Assembly (NCBI RefSeq): GCF_900451195.1
Contig: NZ_UGHR01000001.1
Coordinates: 1,612,001 to 1,676,000, forward strand
Length of the DNA stretch: 64,000 nt
DNA from: Iodobacter fluviatilis
GTDB taxonomy: Bacteria > Pseudomonadota > Gammaproteobacteria > Burkholderiales > Chitinibacteraceae
Direction of reading: 5' to 3'
Of the stretch, positions 28,190-36,431 are shown in pieces. Position 1 is the first letter of the stretch. Each line of letters begins with the position of its first letter. Made by a program: the position numbers and the translations under genes. The notes below the pieces were generated by a model. It was not told the origin of the DNA, searched no databases, and saw only the letters and a program-made list of their open reading frames with translations.

Positions 28190-28924
28190 TTACATACAGC
28201 GTCCAAATAAATCCAGAGCCAGCTGATAGCCCCGCATGGCTAATTGCGCATCATAGCGTAAGCCTTCATCGCGCATAAAAGCATGCTGTCCGTTGACTTC
28301 GTGCCAGCTGAAATTAAGCTCGGCCTCGCTCATCTTTTGATAAACCAAGGCGCGCCCCGCTGCGGGGATATGTGGGTCTTGTTTGCCCCAGAACATCATC
28401 AGCTCGCCAGAAATATCCGCCAACCTATCCATGCTGTGCTGGCCGGGCAGGTTTGGAATCACGTTAGTATGCAGATCCGTTGCGTAAAAGCAGGCTGTGG
28501 CTTTAACCTGGGGCTGCAAGGCGGCACGAAACGCCAGATGGCCGCCGATGCAAAAGCCCATCGCGCCAATTTGCCCGTTGCACCATGGCTGATTGGCCAG
28601 CCATGCGATCACGGCTTCGTTATCGCTGTCATAGCCTTCTGCGGATTTATTGGCTTTATCACTATTGCCCTTATCGCTGCCTGCCTGATCGTAAGCCAGC
28701 ACCGTGCCGATAGGGTTCAGCTCATGGAAAATCTCCGGCACGACAACTGCATAGCCATGCCCTGCCATCAGCCGTGCTGAGCGCTCAATCGGGCCGGTCT
28801 GCTGAAAAATCTCTGAATAAAGCAAAATCGTCGGATAGGCTTTATCGCCTTCAGGACGATGCACATAGCTACGCATGATGCCGGTTGGTGTGGGCAGATC
28901 GACAATGTGTTTTTGAATGATCAT
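28190..28924 (-). CDS. Dienelactone hydrolase-family protein
   Basis: This 244-aa alpha/beta hydrolase belongs to the DLH family. The nucleophile is cysteine in GAMGFCIGGHLAF, the family hallmark, with acid WGKQDPHIP and the catalytic His in VNGQHAFMRDEG. Family members open dienelactones, but many bacterial homologues have other or unknown esters as substrates; no aromatic-degradation genes lie nearby. It is a single-gene unit convergent with the solute-binding gene. No signal peptide is seen, so it is cytoplasmic. Confidence 0.85.
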   Translation of the reverse strand: MIIQKHIVDLPTPTGIMRSYVHRPEGDKAYPTILLYSEIFQQTGPIERSARLMAGHGYAVVVPEIFHELNPIGTVLAYDQAGSDKGNSDKANKSAEGYDSDNEAVIAWLANQPWCNGQIGAMGFCIGGHLAFRAALQPQVKATACFYATDLHTNVIPNLPGQHSMDRLADISGELMMFWGKQDPHIPAAGRALVYQKMSEAELNFSWHEVNGQHAFMRDEGLRYDAQLAMRGYQLALDLFGRCM

Positions 28925-29034
28925 GGTTTTTCCTGAGCGTTAAATCTTGAACTGGGGAGCTTCTTAATCCCATAGATGGGAAAATGGCTCTTAAGAAAAA
29001 AGCTGCAACTGAAAGGATGGAGCGCTAAACCTTA

Positions 29035-29133
29035 AACCACAAAGTAAAACGAGGACACAGAGCTTACAGAGACAAACGATTAGGTGTTGGTTTTCTCTGT
29101 GAAGCTTTGTGTCCTCTGTGTTTTCTGTGGTTC
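29035..29133. repeat. Long imperfect inverted repeat (about 99 bp)
   Basis: The left arm AACCACAAAGTAAAACGAGG, continuing to ACACAGAG...ACAGAGA, is matched on the right by TCTCTGTGAAGC...GTGTCCTCTGTG and TTTTCTGTGGTT. The unit would fold into a long hairpin between two minus-strand genes. A fragment with GCTCTCTGTGTCCTAAG sits near 33673. It looks like a REP/MITE-type intergenic element without a transposase. Confidence 0.65.
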
Positions 29134-29156
29134 AGGAATTAGTAATTTAAATGCAA

Positions 29157-30815
29157 TTACATATTCGGATAATTTGGGCCGCCGCCGCCTTCTGGTGTGA
29201 CCCATGTGATGTTTTGCATGGGGTCTTTAATATCGCAAGTTTTGCAGTGAATACAGTTTTGCGCGTTAATTTGCAGGCGCGGGCCGCTGTCACTTTTGAT
29301 GATTTCATACACTCCCGCTGGGCAGTAGCGGCTTTCGGGAGAATTGTATTCTTTTAAGTTAACGCTGATTGCAAGGCTTGCATCGGCCAAGCGCAAATGG
29401 CAGGGCTGATTTTCTTCGTGGTTGACGTTTGAAATATAGAGCGATGAAAGCTTATCAAAGCTGATCTTGCCATCCGGCTTAGGATAGTTAATCGGTGTGC
29501 ATTCATTTGCAGGCTTCAGGCAAGCATGATCTGGTTTTTTATGGCTGAAAGTCCAAGGCAGGCGCACACCAAAGCTGGCCAGCCACATCTCGAAACCACC
29601 GTACATTGAACCAAAAATATTGCCAAATTTTGACAGCGCCGGTTTGATATTTCTGACCTTGTCTAAATCCTGCCAAACCCAGGAGGCTTTAATGGCTGCC
29701 GGATAAGCAACTAGCTCATCGCTGCTGCGGCTTGCTTTGAGTGCATCGACCACGGCGTCTGCCGCCAGCATGCCGCTCTTCATGGCATTGTGCGTGCCCT
29801 TGATGCGTGGCACATTTAAAAAGCCAGCCGCACAGCCAATGAGCGCGCCGCCGGGGAAAGTCAGCTCAGGGATGGATTGCAAGCCGCCTTCAGAGATAGC
29901 CCTTGCGCCGTAGCTTAAACGCTTGCCGCCTTCAAATAGCCCGCGAATGCTTGGGTGCGTTTTAAAGCGTTGGAACTCATCAAAGGGGCTGAGATGTGGG
30001 TTGCTGTAGTTCAGATGCACCACAAAACCAACGGCCACTAGGTTGTCTTCTAAGTGATAAATATAAGAGCCGCCACCGGTACTGTTATCCAGCGGCCAGC
30101 CTTGTGTATGGCTGACAAGGCCAGGCTTGTGCTGGCCGGGCGTGACTTGCCATAGCTCTTTAAAACCAATGCCGTATTTTTGTGTGTCGGCGTGATCACG
30201 CAAATTAAATTGCGCTTCCAGCAGCTTAGTCAGCGAGCCACGTACACCTTCGCCAATCAGTGTGTATTTAGCGTGTAGCTCCATGCCGGGCGCGAAATCG
30301 GCTTTTTGCTTGCCGGTTTTATCTAAGCCCATATCGCCTGTGACCACGCCTTTGACTGCGCCGTTTTCGTGATAAAGCACATCGGCGGCAGTAAAGCCGG
30401 GGTAGATTTCTACACCCAGACCTTCAGCGTGTTCCGCCAGCCAGCGGCAAATATTGCCAAGGCTAACGATATACGCACCGTGGTTATTCATCAGCGGCGG
30501 CAGTAGCGGGTTGGGGATGCGGAAAGCCTGATCTTCATCCAGCAACATAAAGCGATCGTCTGTGACCGGTGTTTTTAGTGGTGCGCCCAGCGCTTTCCAA
30601 TCCGGGATCAGCTCATCCAGTGCAATCGGATCAATCACCGCGCCGCTTAGAATATGCGCGCCTACTTCTGCGCCTTTCTCCAGAATACAGACGCTGATTT
30701 CCTGGTTTGCGATGGCCGCCAGTTGCTTAATGCGAATCGCCGCCGATAAGCCAGCCGGGCCAGCGCCCACAATCAAAACATCGTATTCCATCACATCGCG
30801 GGTGATTGCTTGCAT
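29157..30815 (-). CDS. Electron-transfer flavoprotein-ubiquinone oxidoreductase
   Basis: ETF-QO (552 aa) passes electrons from the electron-transfer flavoprotein to ubiquinone at the inner membrane. The N-terminal FAD motif is VLIVGAGPAGLSAAIR; the ubiquinone-binding part lies in the middle (GGGSYIYHLEDN, NVPRIKGTHNAMKSGMLAA). The C-terminal [4Fe-4S] domain has its four cysteines in YCPAGVYE and NCIHCKTCDIKDPMQNI. I set the start at ATG 30815 because AAGGA lies six bases upstream; an in-frame ATG at 30833 lacks a site. The partner etfBA genes lie 3 kb away, at 33819. Confidence 0.95.
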   Translation of the reverse strand: MQAITRDVMEYDVLIVGAGPAGLSAAIRIKQLAAIANQEISVCILEKGAEVGAHILSGAVIDPIALDELIPDWKALGAPLKTPVTDDRFMLLDEDQAFRIPNPLLPPLMNNHGAYIVSLGNICRWLAEHAEGLGVEIYPGFTAADVLYHENGAVKGVVTGDMGLDKTGKQKADFAPGMELHAKYTLIGEGVRGSLTKLLEAQFNLRDHADTQKYGIGFKELWQVTPGQHKPGLVSHTQGWPLDNSTGGGSYIYHLEDNLVAVGFVVHLNYSNPHLSPFDEFQRFKTHPSIRGLFEGGKRLSYGARAISEGGLQSIPELTFPGGALIGCAAGFLNVPRIKGTHNAMKSGMLAADAVVDALKASRSSDELVAYPAAIKASWVWQDLDKVRNIKPALSKFGNIFGSMYGGFEMWLASFGVRLPWTFSHKKPDHACLKPANECTPINYPKPDGKISFDKLSSLYISNVNHEENQPCHLRLADASLAISVNLKEYNSPESRYCPAGVYEIIKSDSGPRLQINAQNCIHCKTCDIKDPMQNITWVTPEGGGGPNYPNM

Positions 30816-30970
30816 GGGTGTTCCTTGTTGCATTGTATTTATATATGGCAGGGCGTTTTCCCTGCAACAGGGGGCGCATTATCGCACAAGGCGTAGTCTT
30901 GTTGAGCGGCGGCGCTTTGCTTAGTATCAAACTAAGTGGCAAACTGACTCTCGTCCATAAAGGAGATTGT

Positions 30971-31453
30971 ATGCTGGAAATCATTCAGGCTGATTTATCC
31001 CATCCACAGCATGCCGAGGCGGTGGTGTACTTATTAAACCAATATGCGCTTGATCCTATGGGCGGGCATGAAGCTTTATCTCCCTTTGCTCAGGCCAATT
31101 TAATTACTGAATTAAAAAAGCGCAGCACGGTGCATATCGTGCTGGCGTTTAGCGATGGTGCGCCAGCCGCTTTGGCGATTTGCATCGAAGGTTTTTCGAC
31201 CTTTGCTTGTCAGCCATTACTGAATATCCATGATTTTGCAGTACACCCTGATTTTCGCGGGCAGGGGCTTTCTAAGCGCATGATGGCTAAGGTAGAAGAG
31301 ATGGCGCGTGGCTTAGGCTGTTGCAAAATTACTTTAGAAGTATTGGAAGGGAATACGCCTGCTTATTCACTCTATAAAGCCTATGGCTTTGTAAATTTTG
31401 AGTTAGACCCTAAATTGGGCCATGCAGCGATGATGCAGCTAAAGTTAGTGTAA
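30971..31453 (+). CDS. GNAT-family N-acetyltransferase
   Basis: This 160-aa acetyltransferase has the GNAT fold. The acetyl-CoA-binding motif A is in VHPDFRGQGLSKRMM, followed by the C-terminal helix-strand segment NTPAYSLYKAYGFVNFE. The start is ATG 30971 with AAGGAGA upstream; the frame runs open further back but without a ribosome site. It is divergent from the ETF-QO gene. The acceptor is not predictable. Confidence 0.85.
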   Translation: MLEIIQADLSHPQHAEAVVYLLNQYALDPMGGHEALSPFAQANLITELKKRSTVHIVLAFSDGAPAALAICIEGFSTFACQPLLNIHDFAVHPDFRGQGLSKRMMAKVEEMARGLGCCKITLEVLEGNTPAYSLYKAYGFVNFELDPKLGHAAMMQLKLV

Positions 31454-31457
31454 TGAC

Positions 31458-31528
31458 TGATGTTGTGCAGCCAAAATCCACTCTCAATGCCCAGTAATCT
31501 GGATTTAGGTGATTGCTGCGTAACATCA
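31458..31528. other. Extended hairpin after the GNAT gene
   Basis: TGATGTTGTGCAGCCAAAATCCA (31458-31480) is inverted in the stretch from TGGATTT (31500) to GCTGCGTAACATCA (31528), with two mismatches and an internal bulge. The 71-base element would form a long stem. No T run follows, so it is not a standard terminator; it could be a processing or regulatory hairpin ahead of the gene at 31601. Confidence 0.45.
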
Positions 31529-31600
31529 GGTAATCGTTTACGTAACCGAGCAAGGGCGCGTACCATGGCCGCCCTTAAGCCTTACAAGCAGGATCACAAT

Positions 31601-31969
31601 ATGAATGCTGGATTAACAGACGACGAATTTGAAGCGCTTAAAGAAGTAAGCCGAGGCTTAAAAAGCAAAAGGCTAAGCCCGCTGGTACTGAAACATGCCA
31701 AGCTTCTTTCGGGCCTGAAATATGTAGATTATGGCCGCAATGGCATTATGAAAATCACCGAAAGAGGCACGCAAACGCTGTTTATGAAGCATTGCATCGA
31801 CGGCTTGCGCAAAATTGCAGTAAATCCTATCGCGCTGCTGGATGCGAATGTTAAAGAGTTTCTGCTGAAGAAATCCCATATCAGCTCGATCGAAGGCGCA
31901 GTGGGTTATGAGATTACGGCTAAGGGCGCAGAGTCTTTGGCTGATATCGATGCACAGCAAAGAAAGTAG
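31601..31969 (+). CDS. Small protein of unknown function (122 aa)
   Basis: I do not recognise a family. The protein is predicted soluble and mixed alpha/beta, with MNAGLTDDEFEALKEVSRGL at the N terminus and repeated short segments such as YGRNGIMKITERGT and VGYEITAKGAESL, which resemble the wing of a winged-helix domain (strand, turn, strand ending in ITxxG). That suggests, weakly, a DNA-binding or adaptor role. The frame is open upstream to 31460 but ATG 31601 has AGGAT before it and fits better. It lies just after a long hairpin. Confidence 0.6.
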   Translation: MNAGLTDDEFEALKEVSRGLKSKRLSPLVLKHAKLLSGLKYVDYGRNGIMKITERGTQTLFMKHCIDGLRKIAVNPIALLDANVKEFLLKKSHISSIEGAVGYEITAKGAESLADIDAQQRK

Positions 31970-32089
31970 TTTTTTATTCTGTGTTTTAAAAGTGGGCAGG
32001 CTTTAGCCCTGATGAAATTTCATAAGTCGTGTCAGATAGATAAATAGTGCGCGACTAAAGTGCTTCTGAATCTTTTTAGAAGCTGGGTC

Positions 32090-32596
32090 ATGCGCTATTT
32101 ATGGGTTTTACTGTTTTGTTCGTACTGCGCTGCAGAGCCGGCCCTGCCGGAGTTTACACAGCACAGCCCTGCTGCATGGATTAACAGCCCGCCACTCAAA
32201 GTCGCTGATTTTAAAGGCTCGGTGCTGCTGCTCGATATCTGGACGTTTGAATGCTGGAATTGCTATCGCTCATTTCCATGGCTCAATGATTTATCTGCGC
32301 GTTTTGCAGGCAAGGGGCTGAAAGTAGTGGGCATTCATTCCCCTGAATTTGATCGGGAGAGGGCGCCTGCTGCTGTGGCGGCTAAGGCTGCAGAGTTTGG
32401 CTTTAAGCATCCAGTTATGATCGATAATGATTTTGCTTACTGGAAAGCCCTGAATAACCAATATTGGCCAAGCTTTTATCTGGTTGATAAGCGCGGTGTG
32501 ATTCGTCAGCGCTTTGTGGGGGAGACGCACCTTGGTGATGCTCAAGCACAAAAAATTGAAGCTGCGCTTAATGTTTTATTACTTGAGCGGCCTTGA
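32090..32596 (+). CDS. TlpA-like periplasmic thioredoxin-fold protein
   Basis: This exported redoxin (168 aa) has a signal peptide ending around SYCAAEP. The thioredoxin-fold active site is seen as WTFECWNCYRS, a CxxC with Trp-Asn between, and KVVGIHSPEF follows as in TlpA/ResA-type proteins; VMIDNDFAYWKALNNQYWPS holds the cis-Pro region. It may act in periplasmic thiol reduction or cytochrome maturation. I chose ATG 32090 over the upstream GTG at 32060 because it gives a clean signal peptide. Its stop is 11 bases from the convergent LysR gene. Confidence 0.82.
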   Translation: MRYLWVLLFCSYCAAEPALPEFTQHSPAAWINSPPLKVADFKGSVLLLDIWTFECWNCYRSFPWLNDLSARFAGKGLKVVGIHSPEFDRERAPAAVAAKAAEFGFKHPVMIDNDFAYWKALNNQYWPSFYLVDKRGVIRQRFVGETHLGDAQAQKIEAALNVLLLERP

Positions 32597-32607
32597 TGGT
32601 GGCGTGC

Positions 32608-33537
32608 TCAGACGATGGGCTGGCGCAGCACAATCTGATCACTGCTCGTTACCCCAATCGCGACTTCTTTGCAGCGCTCAATAAACAGGGCCATGCCTGG
32701 CGTGATGTATTTTTGCTTGTGCCAGATAAAATGAAATTGCCTCTTAAAATCCAGCCCGGCCACGGGGATTTCAACCAGACTGCCGCGCCGGAACGCTTCT
32801 TTTAAAGCCAGACGTGAAATACAGGCAATGCCCATGCCGGATTCCACCGCGCGTTTAATCGCCTCGGTATGCTCCAGCGCTAGGCGGATATTGAGCTGAG
32901 ATAAAACATGGCGCATGCCATGCTCAAAGGTTTGCCGCGTACCCGAGCCGGTTTCGCGGGCTATCCACGGCGTGGCAACCAGATCATCCAGCGTGACGAC
33001 TGCCTTGTGGCTGAGGGGGTGATCGGGTGCGGCAAAAATCACCAGCTCGTCCGCCACCCAAGATTGCGCCGCTAAATCAGGGTGCGAGCAATCGCCTTCA
33101 ATTAGCCCAAAATCCAATTCGAATTCTGCGACTTTTTTAACAATATTGGCGGTGTTGTGCACGTCCAAATCAATGCGGCAGCCGGGGTGGTTTTGCATAA
33201 ATTCGCCGATCAGCAGTGTGGCGAGGTAATTGCCGATGGTGAGTGTTGCCCCGATACGCATTGGCCCCAGGCCTTCTTTGCCCTCAAACAAAGCTTCCAT
33301 TTCATGGGCGCGATCGAGTAGCTCAATGGCACGAGGTAAAATTTTGTGGCCCAACTCGTTTAGTTGTAATTTTTTACCTATCCGGTCAAACAGTTTGATT
33401 TGAAACTGCCGCTCAAATTCGGTGAGCGAGGTGCTGGTGGCCGATTGGCTCATCCCTAAATGCTCCGCCGCACGAGACACATTCTCTGCACGGGCCACGG
33501 CGGTAAATACTTCGAGCTGTCTGAGGGTGTAGTTCAT
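32608..33537 (-). CDS. LysR-family transcriptional regulator
   Basis: This 309-aa LysR-type protein has an N-terminal winged helix-turn-helix (LEVFTAVARAENVSRAAEHL, then SQSATSTSLTEFERQ) and a C-terminal periplasmic-binding-like effector domain. It lies divergently from etfB across 281 bases, the usual layout for a LysR regulator and its target, so control of etfBA is a reasonable inference. Its downstream neighbour TlpA-like gene is convergent. The effector ligand is unknown. Confidence 0.9.
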   Translation of the reverse strand: MNYTLRQLEVFTAVARAENVSRAAEHLGMSQSATSTSLTEFERQFQIKLFDRIGKKLQLNELGHKILPRAIELLDRAHEMEALFEGKEGLGPMRIGATLTIGNYLATLLIGEFMQNHPGCRIDLDVHNTANIVKKVAEFELDFGLIEGDCSHPDLAAQSWVADELVIFAAPDHPLSHKAVVTLDDLVATPWIARETGSGTRQTFEHGMRHVLSQLNIRLALEHTEAIKRAVESGMGIACISRLALKEAFRRGSLVEIPVAGLDFKRQFHFIWHKQKYITPGMALFIERCKEVAIGVTSSDQIVLRQPIV

Positions 33538-33703
33538 GGGGTATCTGGATGTACGGCGTTAAAATCTTAAAAGATCTGCAGACACATTGAACGCAGGAAA
33601 ATGACGGGCTTAAAAGCTTAATGCCACTCATTTTGCGGCCAGAGAAGCTTTTTTCACGGCTTTTTTCTCAGTGCTCTCTGTGTCCTAAGATTTTTGCTTT
33701 GTC

Positions 33704-33709
33704 TATAAT
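33704..33709 (+). promoter_or_regulatory. Probable -10 box of the etfBA promoter
   Basis: A perfect TATAAT lies 110 bases upstream of etfB, in the gap shared with the divergent LysR gene. The -35 partner is not clear. It implies a leader of about 100 bases that contains the stem at 33729-33778. Confidence 0.5.
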
Positions 33710-33728
33710 ACATGCCTTTAAAGCATGC

Positions 33729-33778
33729 ATATCTGGAAAATGGAATATCTTTATCAAAGATTGGTATTTACCAGATAT
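33729..33778 (+). other. Structured leader upstream of etfB
   Basis: ATATCTGG (33729-33736) pairs with CCAGATAT (33771-33778), and a second internal stem, ATCTTT with AAAGAT, sits inside. The element ends 40 bases before the etfB start and leaves the AGGAGG site free. It may be a regulatory or stabilising leader; no riboswitch class is recognised. Confidence 0.45.
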
Positions 33779-33818
33779 TCTACCTTGCCCTACAATGTGC
33801 GGCAAATAGGAGGGGTTT

Positions 33819-34568
33819 ATGAAGGTTCTCGTCGCGGTTAAGCGTGTAGTGGATTACAACATCAGGCCACGGATTAAGGCTGATGGCTCGGATGTGGATA
33901 TTGCTGGCGTTAAGATGAGCATCAATCCCTTCGACGAAATTGCCGTAGAAGAAGCATTGCGCCTGAAAGAGCGCGGTGTAGTCACAGAAATTGTGGCCGT
34001 GACCATTGGCACTGCCGCATGTCAGGACGTTTTACGCCATGCCTTAGCAATGGGCGCAGATCGGGTGATCTTGCTTGAGAGCGATCTTGAGCTGCAGCCG
34101 CTGGGCGTGGCCAAATTATTAAAAGCCGTGGTAGATAAAGAGCAGCCAGGCCTCGTGATTTTAGGCAAGCAGGCGATTGACGATGATGCAGGCCAGACCG
34201 GCCAGATGCTATCGGCATTGATGAATGCAGGCCAGGGCGCGTTTGCTTCCAGCATTACCGTAGCAGATGGCGAAGCGGTTGTGGTGCGTGAAGTAGATGG
34301 CGGTACAGAAACCGTGGCGCTTCAATTGCCCGCGGTGATTACTGCAGATTTACGCCTGAATGAGCCGCGCTTTGTGAAGCTGCCGAATTTAATGATGGCG
34401 AAGAAAAAGTCGATTGAAACTATCTTTGCTGCCGATCTCGGTGTGGACGCCGCGCCGCGCTTAAAGCTGCTTAAAGCCGCTGAGCCTGCCGAGCGTAAAG
34501 CCGGTATTAAAGTTGCAAATGTGGCTGAATTAGTCAGCAAGTTGCGTGAAGCAGGGGTGATTGGATAA
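33819..34568 (+). CDS. etfB: Electron-transfer flavoprotein beta subunit
   Basis: EtfB (249 aa) binds AMP and, with EtfA, accepts electrons from acyl-CoA and related dehydrogenases. It starts MKVLVAVKRVVDYNIRPR and shows MSINPFDEIAVEEALRLKE, VILGKQAIDDDAGQTGQML and the adenine-binding DLRLNEPRF region typical of the family. An AGGAGG site stands five bases before the ATG. The stop overlaps the etfA start by one base (TAATG). Confidence 0.96.
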   Translation: MKVLVAVKRVVDYNIRPRIKADGSDVDIAGVKMSINPFDEIAVEEALRLKERGVVTEIVAVTIGTAACQDVLRHALAMGADRVILLESDLELQPLGVAKLLKAVVDKEQPGLVILGKQAIDDDAGQTGQMLSALMNAGQGAFASSITVADGEAVVVREVDGGTETVALQLPAVITADLRLNEPRFVKLPNLMMAKKKSIETIFAADLGVDAAPRLKLLKAAEPAERKAGIKVANVAELVSKLREAGVIG

Positions 34569-35494
34569 TGACTGTATTGATTCTGGCCGAACACGACGGC
34601 AAGCAAATTAAAAAAGCCACCCGCCAAGCGGTAACTGCTGCTGCGGCATGGAATGCGCCCGTACATCTGGTGGTGCTGGGACATCATATTGATGCGGTAA
34701 CGGCCGAAGCCGCAGCCATTGCAGGCGTCAGCGAAGTGATTCGTGTGGATGCGCCTGCGCTGGCACACGCGCTAGCCGAAGATGTGGCTACGCTGCTGCT
34801 TGATCTTGCACCAAAGTACCCAGTGATTTTAGCCCCGCACACCGCCGCGGCAAAAAATGCCCTGCCCCGCGTGGCTGCGCTGCTTGATGTAGCCATGATT
34901 TCTGATGTGATTAGCATCAGTGCACCCGCAACCTATATCCGCCCAACTTACGCCGGTAGTGTGCTTGCAACGGTTGAAAGCCGTGATACGGTGCAAGTAT
35001 TAACCGTGCGGGCAAGCAGCTTTGCTGCTGCAGGCAATGGCCCGGCGGCAAATATTGTGGATTACGCTGCACCTGCTGCTCAGACACAAGCGCGTTTTGT
35101 GTCTGCCACGCACACGGTGAGTGATCGTCCTGAGCTGGCTTCTGCTGCCGTTGTGGTGACTGGTGGACGCCCGCTGGAAACCCGTTTTGATGCAATTTTA
35201 AATCCGCTGGCGGTAAAACTGGGCGCAGCCATTGGTGCAACGCGTGCCGCTGTGGATGCAGGCTACGCACCCAATGATATTCAGGTTGGTCAGACGGGTA
35301 CTGTTGTCGCGCCTGAGCTCTATATTGCCGCAGGTGTATCGGGTGCAGCCCAGCATTTAGCTGGTATGAAAGACAGTAAAGTGATTGTGGCGATTAACCT
35401 AGACCCAGATGCAGCGATTTTCCAGGTGGCAGATTTTGGTTTAGTGGCCGACCTGTTTGAGGCCGTGCCTGCGCTGACTGCTGCACTGGCTTAA
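34568..35494 (+). CDS. etfA: Electron-transfer flavoprotein alpha subunit
   Basis: EtfA (308 aa) carries the FAD that accepts electrons for delivery to ETF-QO. The C-terminal FAD domain is seen as GATRAAVDAGYAPNDIQVGQ, VAPELYIAAGVSGAAQHLAG and VADFGLVADLFEAVPAL. The usual SGGRG loop is VTGGRPLETRF here, a mild departure from the consensus. The N-terminal domain has LILAEHDGKQIKKATRQA. It is translationally coupled to etfB, and the ferredoxin-NADP reductase gene follows after a palindromic repeat. Confidence 0.96.
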   Translation: MTVLILAEHDGKQIKKATRQAVTAAAAWNAPVHLVVLGHHIDAVTAEAAAIAGVSEVIRVDAPALAHALAEDVATLLLDLAPKYPVILAPHTAAAKNALPRVAALLDVAMISDVISISAPATYIRPTYAGSVLATVESRDTVQVLTVRASSFAAAGNGPAANIVDYAAPAAQTQARFVSATHTVSDRPELASAAVVVTGGRPLETRFDAILNPLAVKLGAAIGATRAAVDAGYAPNDIQVGQTGTVVAPELYIAAGVSGAAQHLAGMKDSKVIVAINLDPDAAIFQVADFGLVADLFEAVPALTAALA

Positions 35495-35498
35495 ACGT

Positions 35499-35562
35499 GT
35501 AGGGCGGGAGCATGCCGCCAGCGTATTACTTATTTAAAACGGCGGGTTCAAACCCGCCCTAC
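35499..35562. repeat. Palindromic intergenic repeat (GTAGGGCGGG type)
   Basis: Outer arms GTAGGGCGGG (35499-35508) and CCCGCCCTAC (35553-35562) are perfect inverses; an inner hairpin GGCGGGTT (35541-35548)/AACCCGCC (35551-35558) is nested. Arm sequence and nested layout match 7292-7323 and 8849-8936. Confidence 0.7.
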
Positions 35563-35582
35563 GTTATTGAAAAGAGAAAAAC

Positions 35583-36359
35583 ATGAGCGCTTTTGCTACC
35601 GAGCACGTGTTATCGGTTCGTCACTGGAACGATACGCTGTTCAGCTTTACGACTACCCGCGATGATTCGCTGCGTTTTGAAAACGGCCAGTTTGTGATGA
35701 TTGGCTTAGAAGTAAACGGCAAGCCGCTGATGCGCGCTTATTCGATTGCCAGCCCAAACTACTCCGAAACGCTGGAGTTTTTCAGTATTAAAGTGCAAGA
35801 CGGCCCGTTGACGTCCCGTCTGCAGCACTTGAAAGAAGGCGATCCGCTCTTGGTTAGCCGTAAGCCGACAGGTACTTTGGTGTTGAGCGATTTAAAGCCT
35901 GCCAAAAACCTTTATTACCTTTCAACAGGCACGGGTCTTGCGCCATTTATGAGCTTGATCCAGGATCCTGAAGCTTACGAGCAATACGAAAAAATTATTC
36001 TGGTTCATGGTGTGCGTACCGTGAGCGAGCTGGCGTACGCTGACTTCATCCAGAAAGAGCTGCCACATAATGAGTTCTTTGGTGAAGAAGTACAAAAGAA
36101 GCTGATTTACTACCCGACAGTAACGCGTGAACCTTTCCGTAATCAGGGGCGTTTAACCGACCTGTTTGAATCAGGTAAGCTGGAGCGCGATATTGGCCTG
36201 CCGCCGCTTAATCCAGAAACAGACCGCGCCATGCTTTGCGGCAGTCCGGCCATGCTGAAAGATACCTGCGCTTTGCTGGATGCGCGTGGCTTTCAAGTAT
36301 CCAAACGCATCGGCCAGCCTGGCGATTATGTGATTGAGCGTGCGTTTGTAGAAAAGTAA
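35583..36359 (+). CDS. fpr: Ferredoxin-NADP+ reductase
   Basis: This FAD enzyme (258 aa) exchanges electrons between NADPH and ferredoxin or flavodoxin. The FAD site is RAYSIASPN with FSIKVQDGPLTSRLQ, the NADP site STGTGLAPFMSLIQDP and MLCGSPAMLKDTCALL, and the C-terminal tail ends AFVEK as in bacterial class-type FPRs. Length is normal. It lies after etfBA but is separated by a repeat, so it may have its own promoter. A strong bidirectional terminator follows. Confidence 0.94.
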   Translation: MSAFATEHVLSVRHWNDTLFSFTTTRDDSLRFENGQFVMIGLEVNGKPLMRAYSIASPNYSETLEFFSIKVQDGPLTSRLQHLKEGDPLLVSRKPTGTLVLSDLKPAKNLYYLSTGTGLAPFMSLIQDPEAYEQYEKIILVHGVRTVSELAYADFIQKELPHNEFFGEEVQKKLIYYPTVTREPFRNQGRLTDLFESGKLERDIGLPPLNPETDRAMLCGSPAMLKDTCALLDARGFQVSKRIGQPGDYVIERAFVEK

Positions 36360-36372
36360 ACTTCGTTTTGAT

Positions 36373-36411
36373 GCAATAAAAAATGGCCACGATGTGGCCA
36401 TTTTTTATTGC
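36373..36411. terminator. Bidirectional terminator
   Basis: Perfect 18-base arms (36373-36390 and 36394-36411) around a three-base GAT loop, with core ATGGCCAC and A/T runs on both sides. It closes fpr on + and the solute-binding gene on -. Confidence 0.9.
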
Positions 36412-36431
36412 TGTGCATTTTGCAGGGCGGT

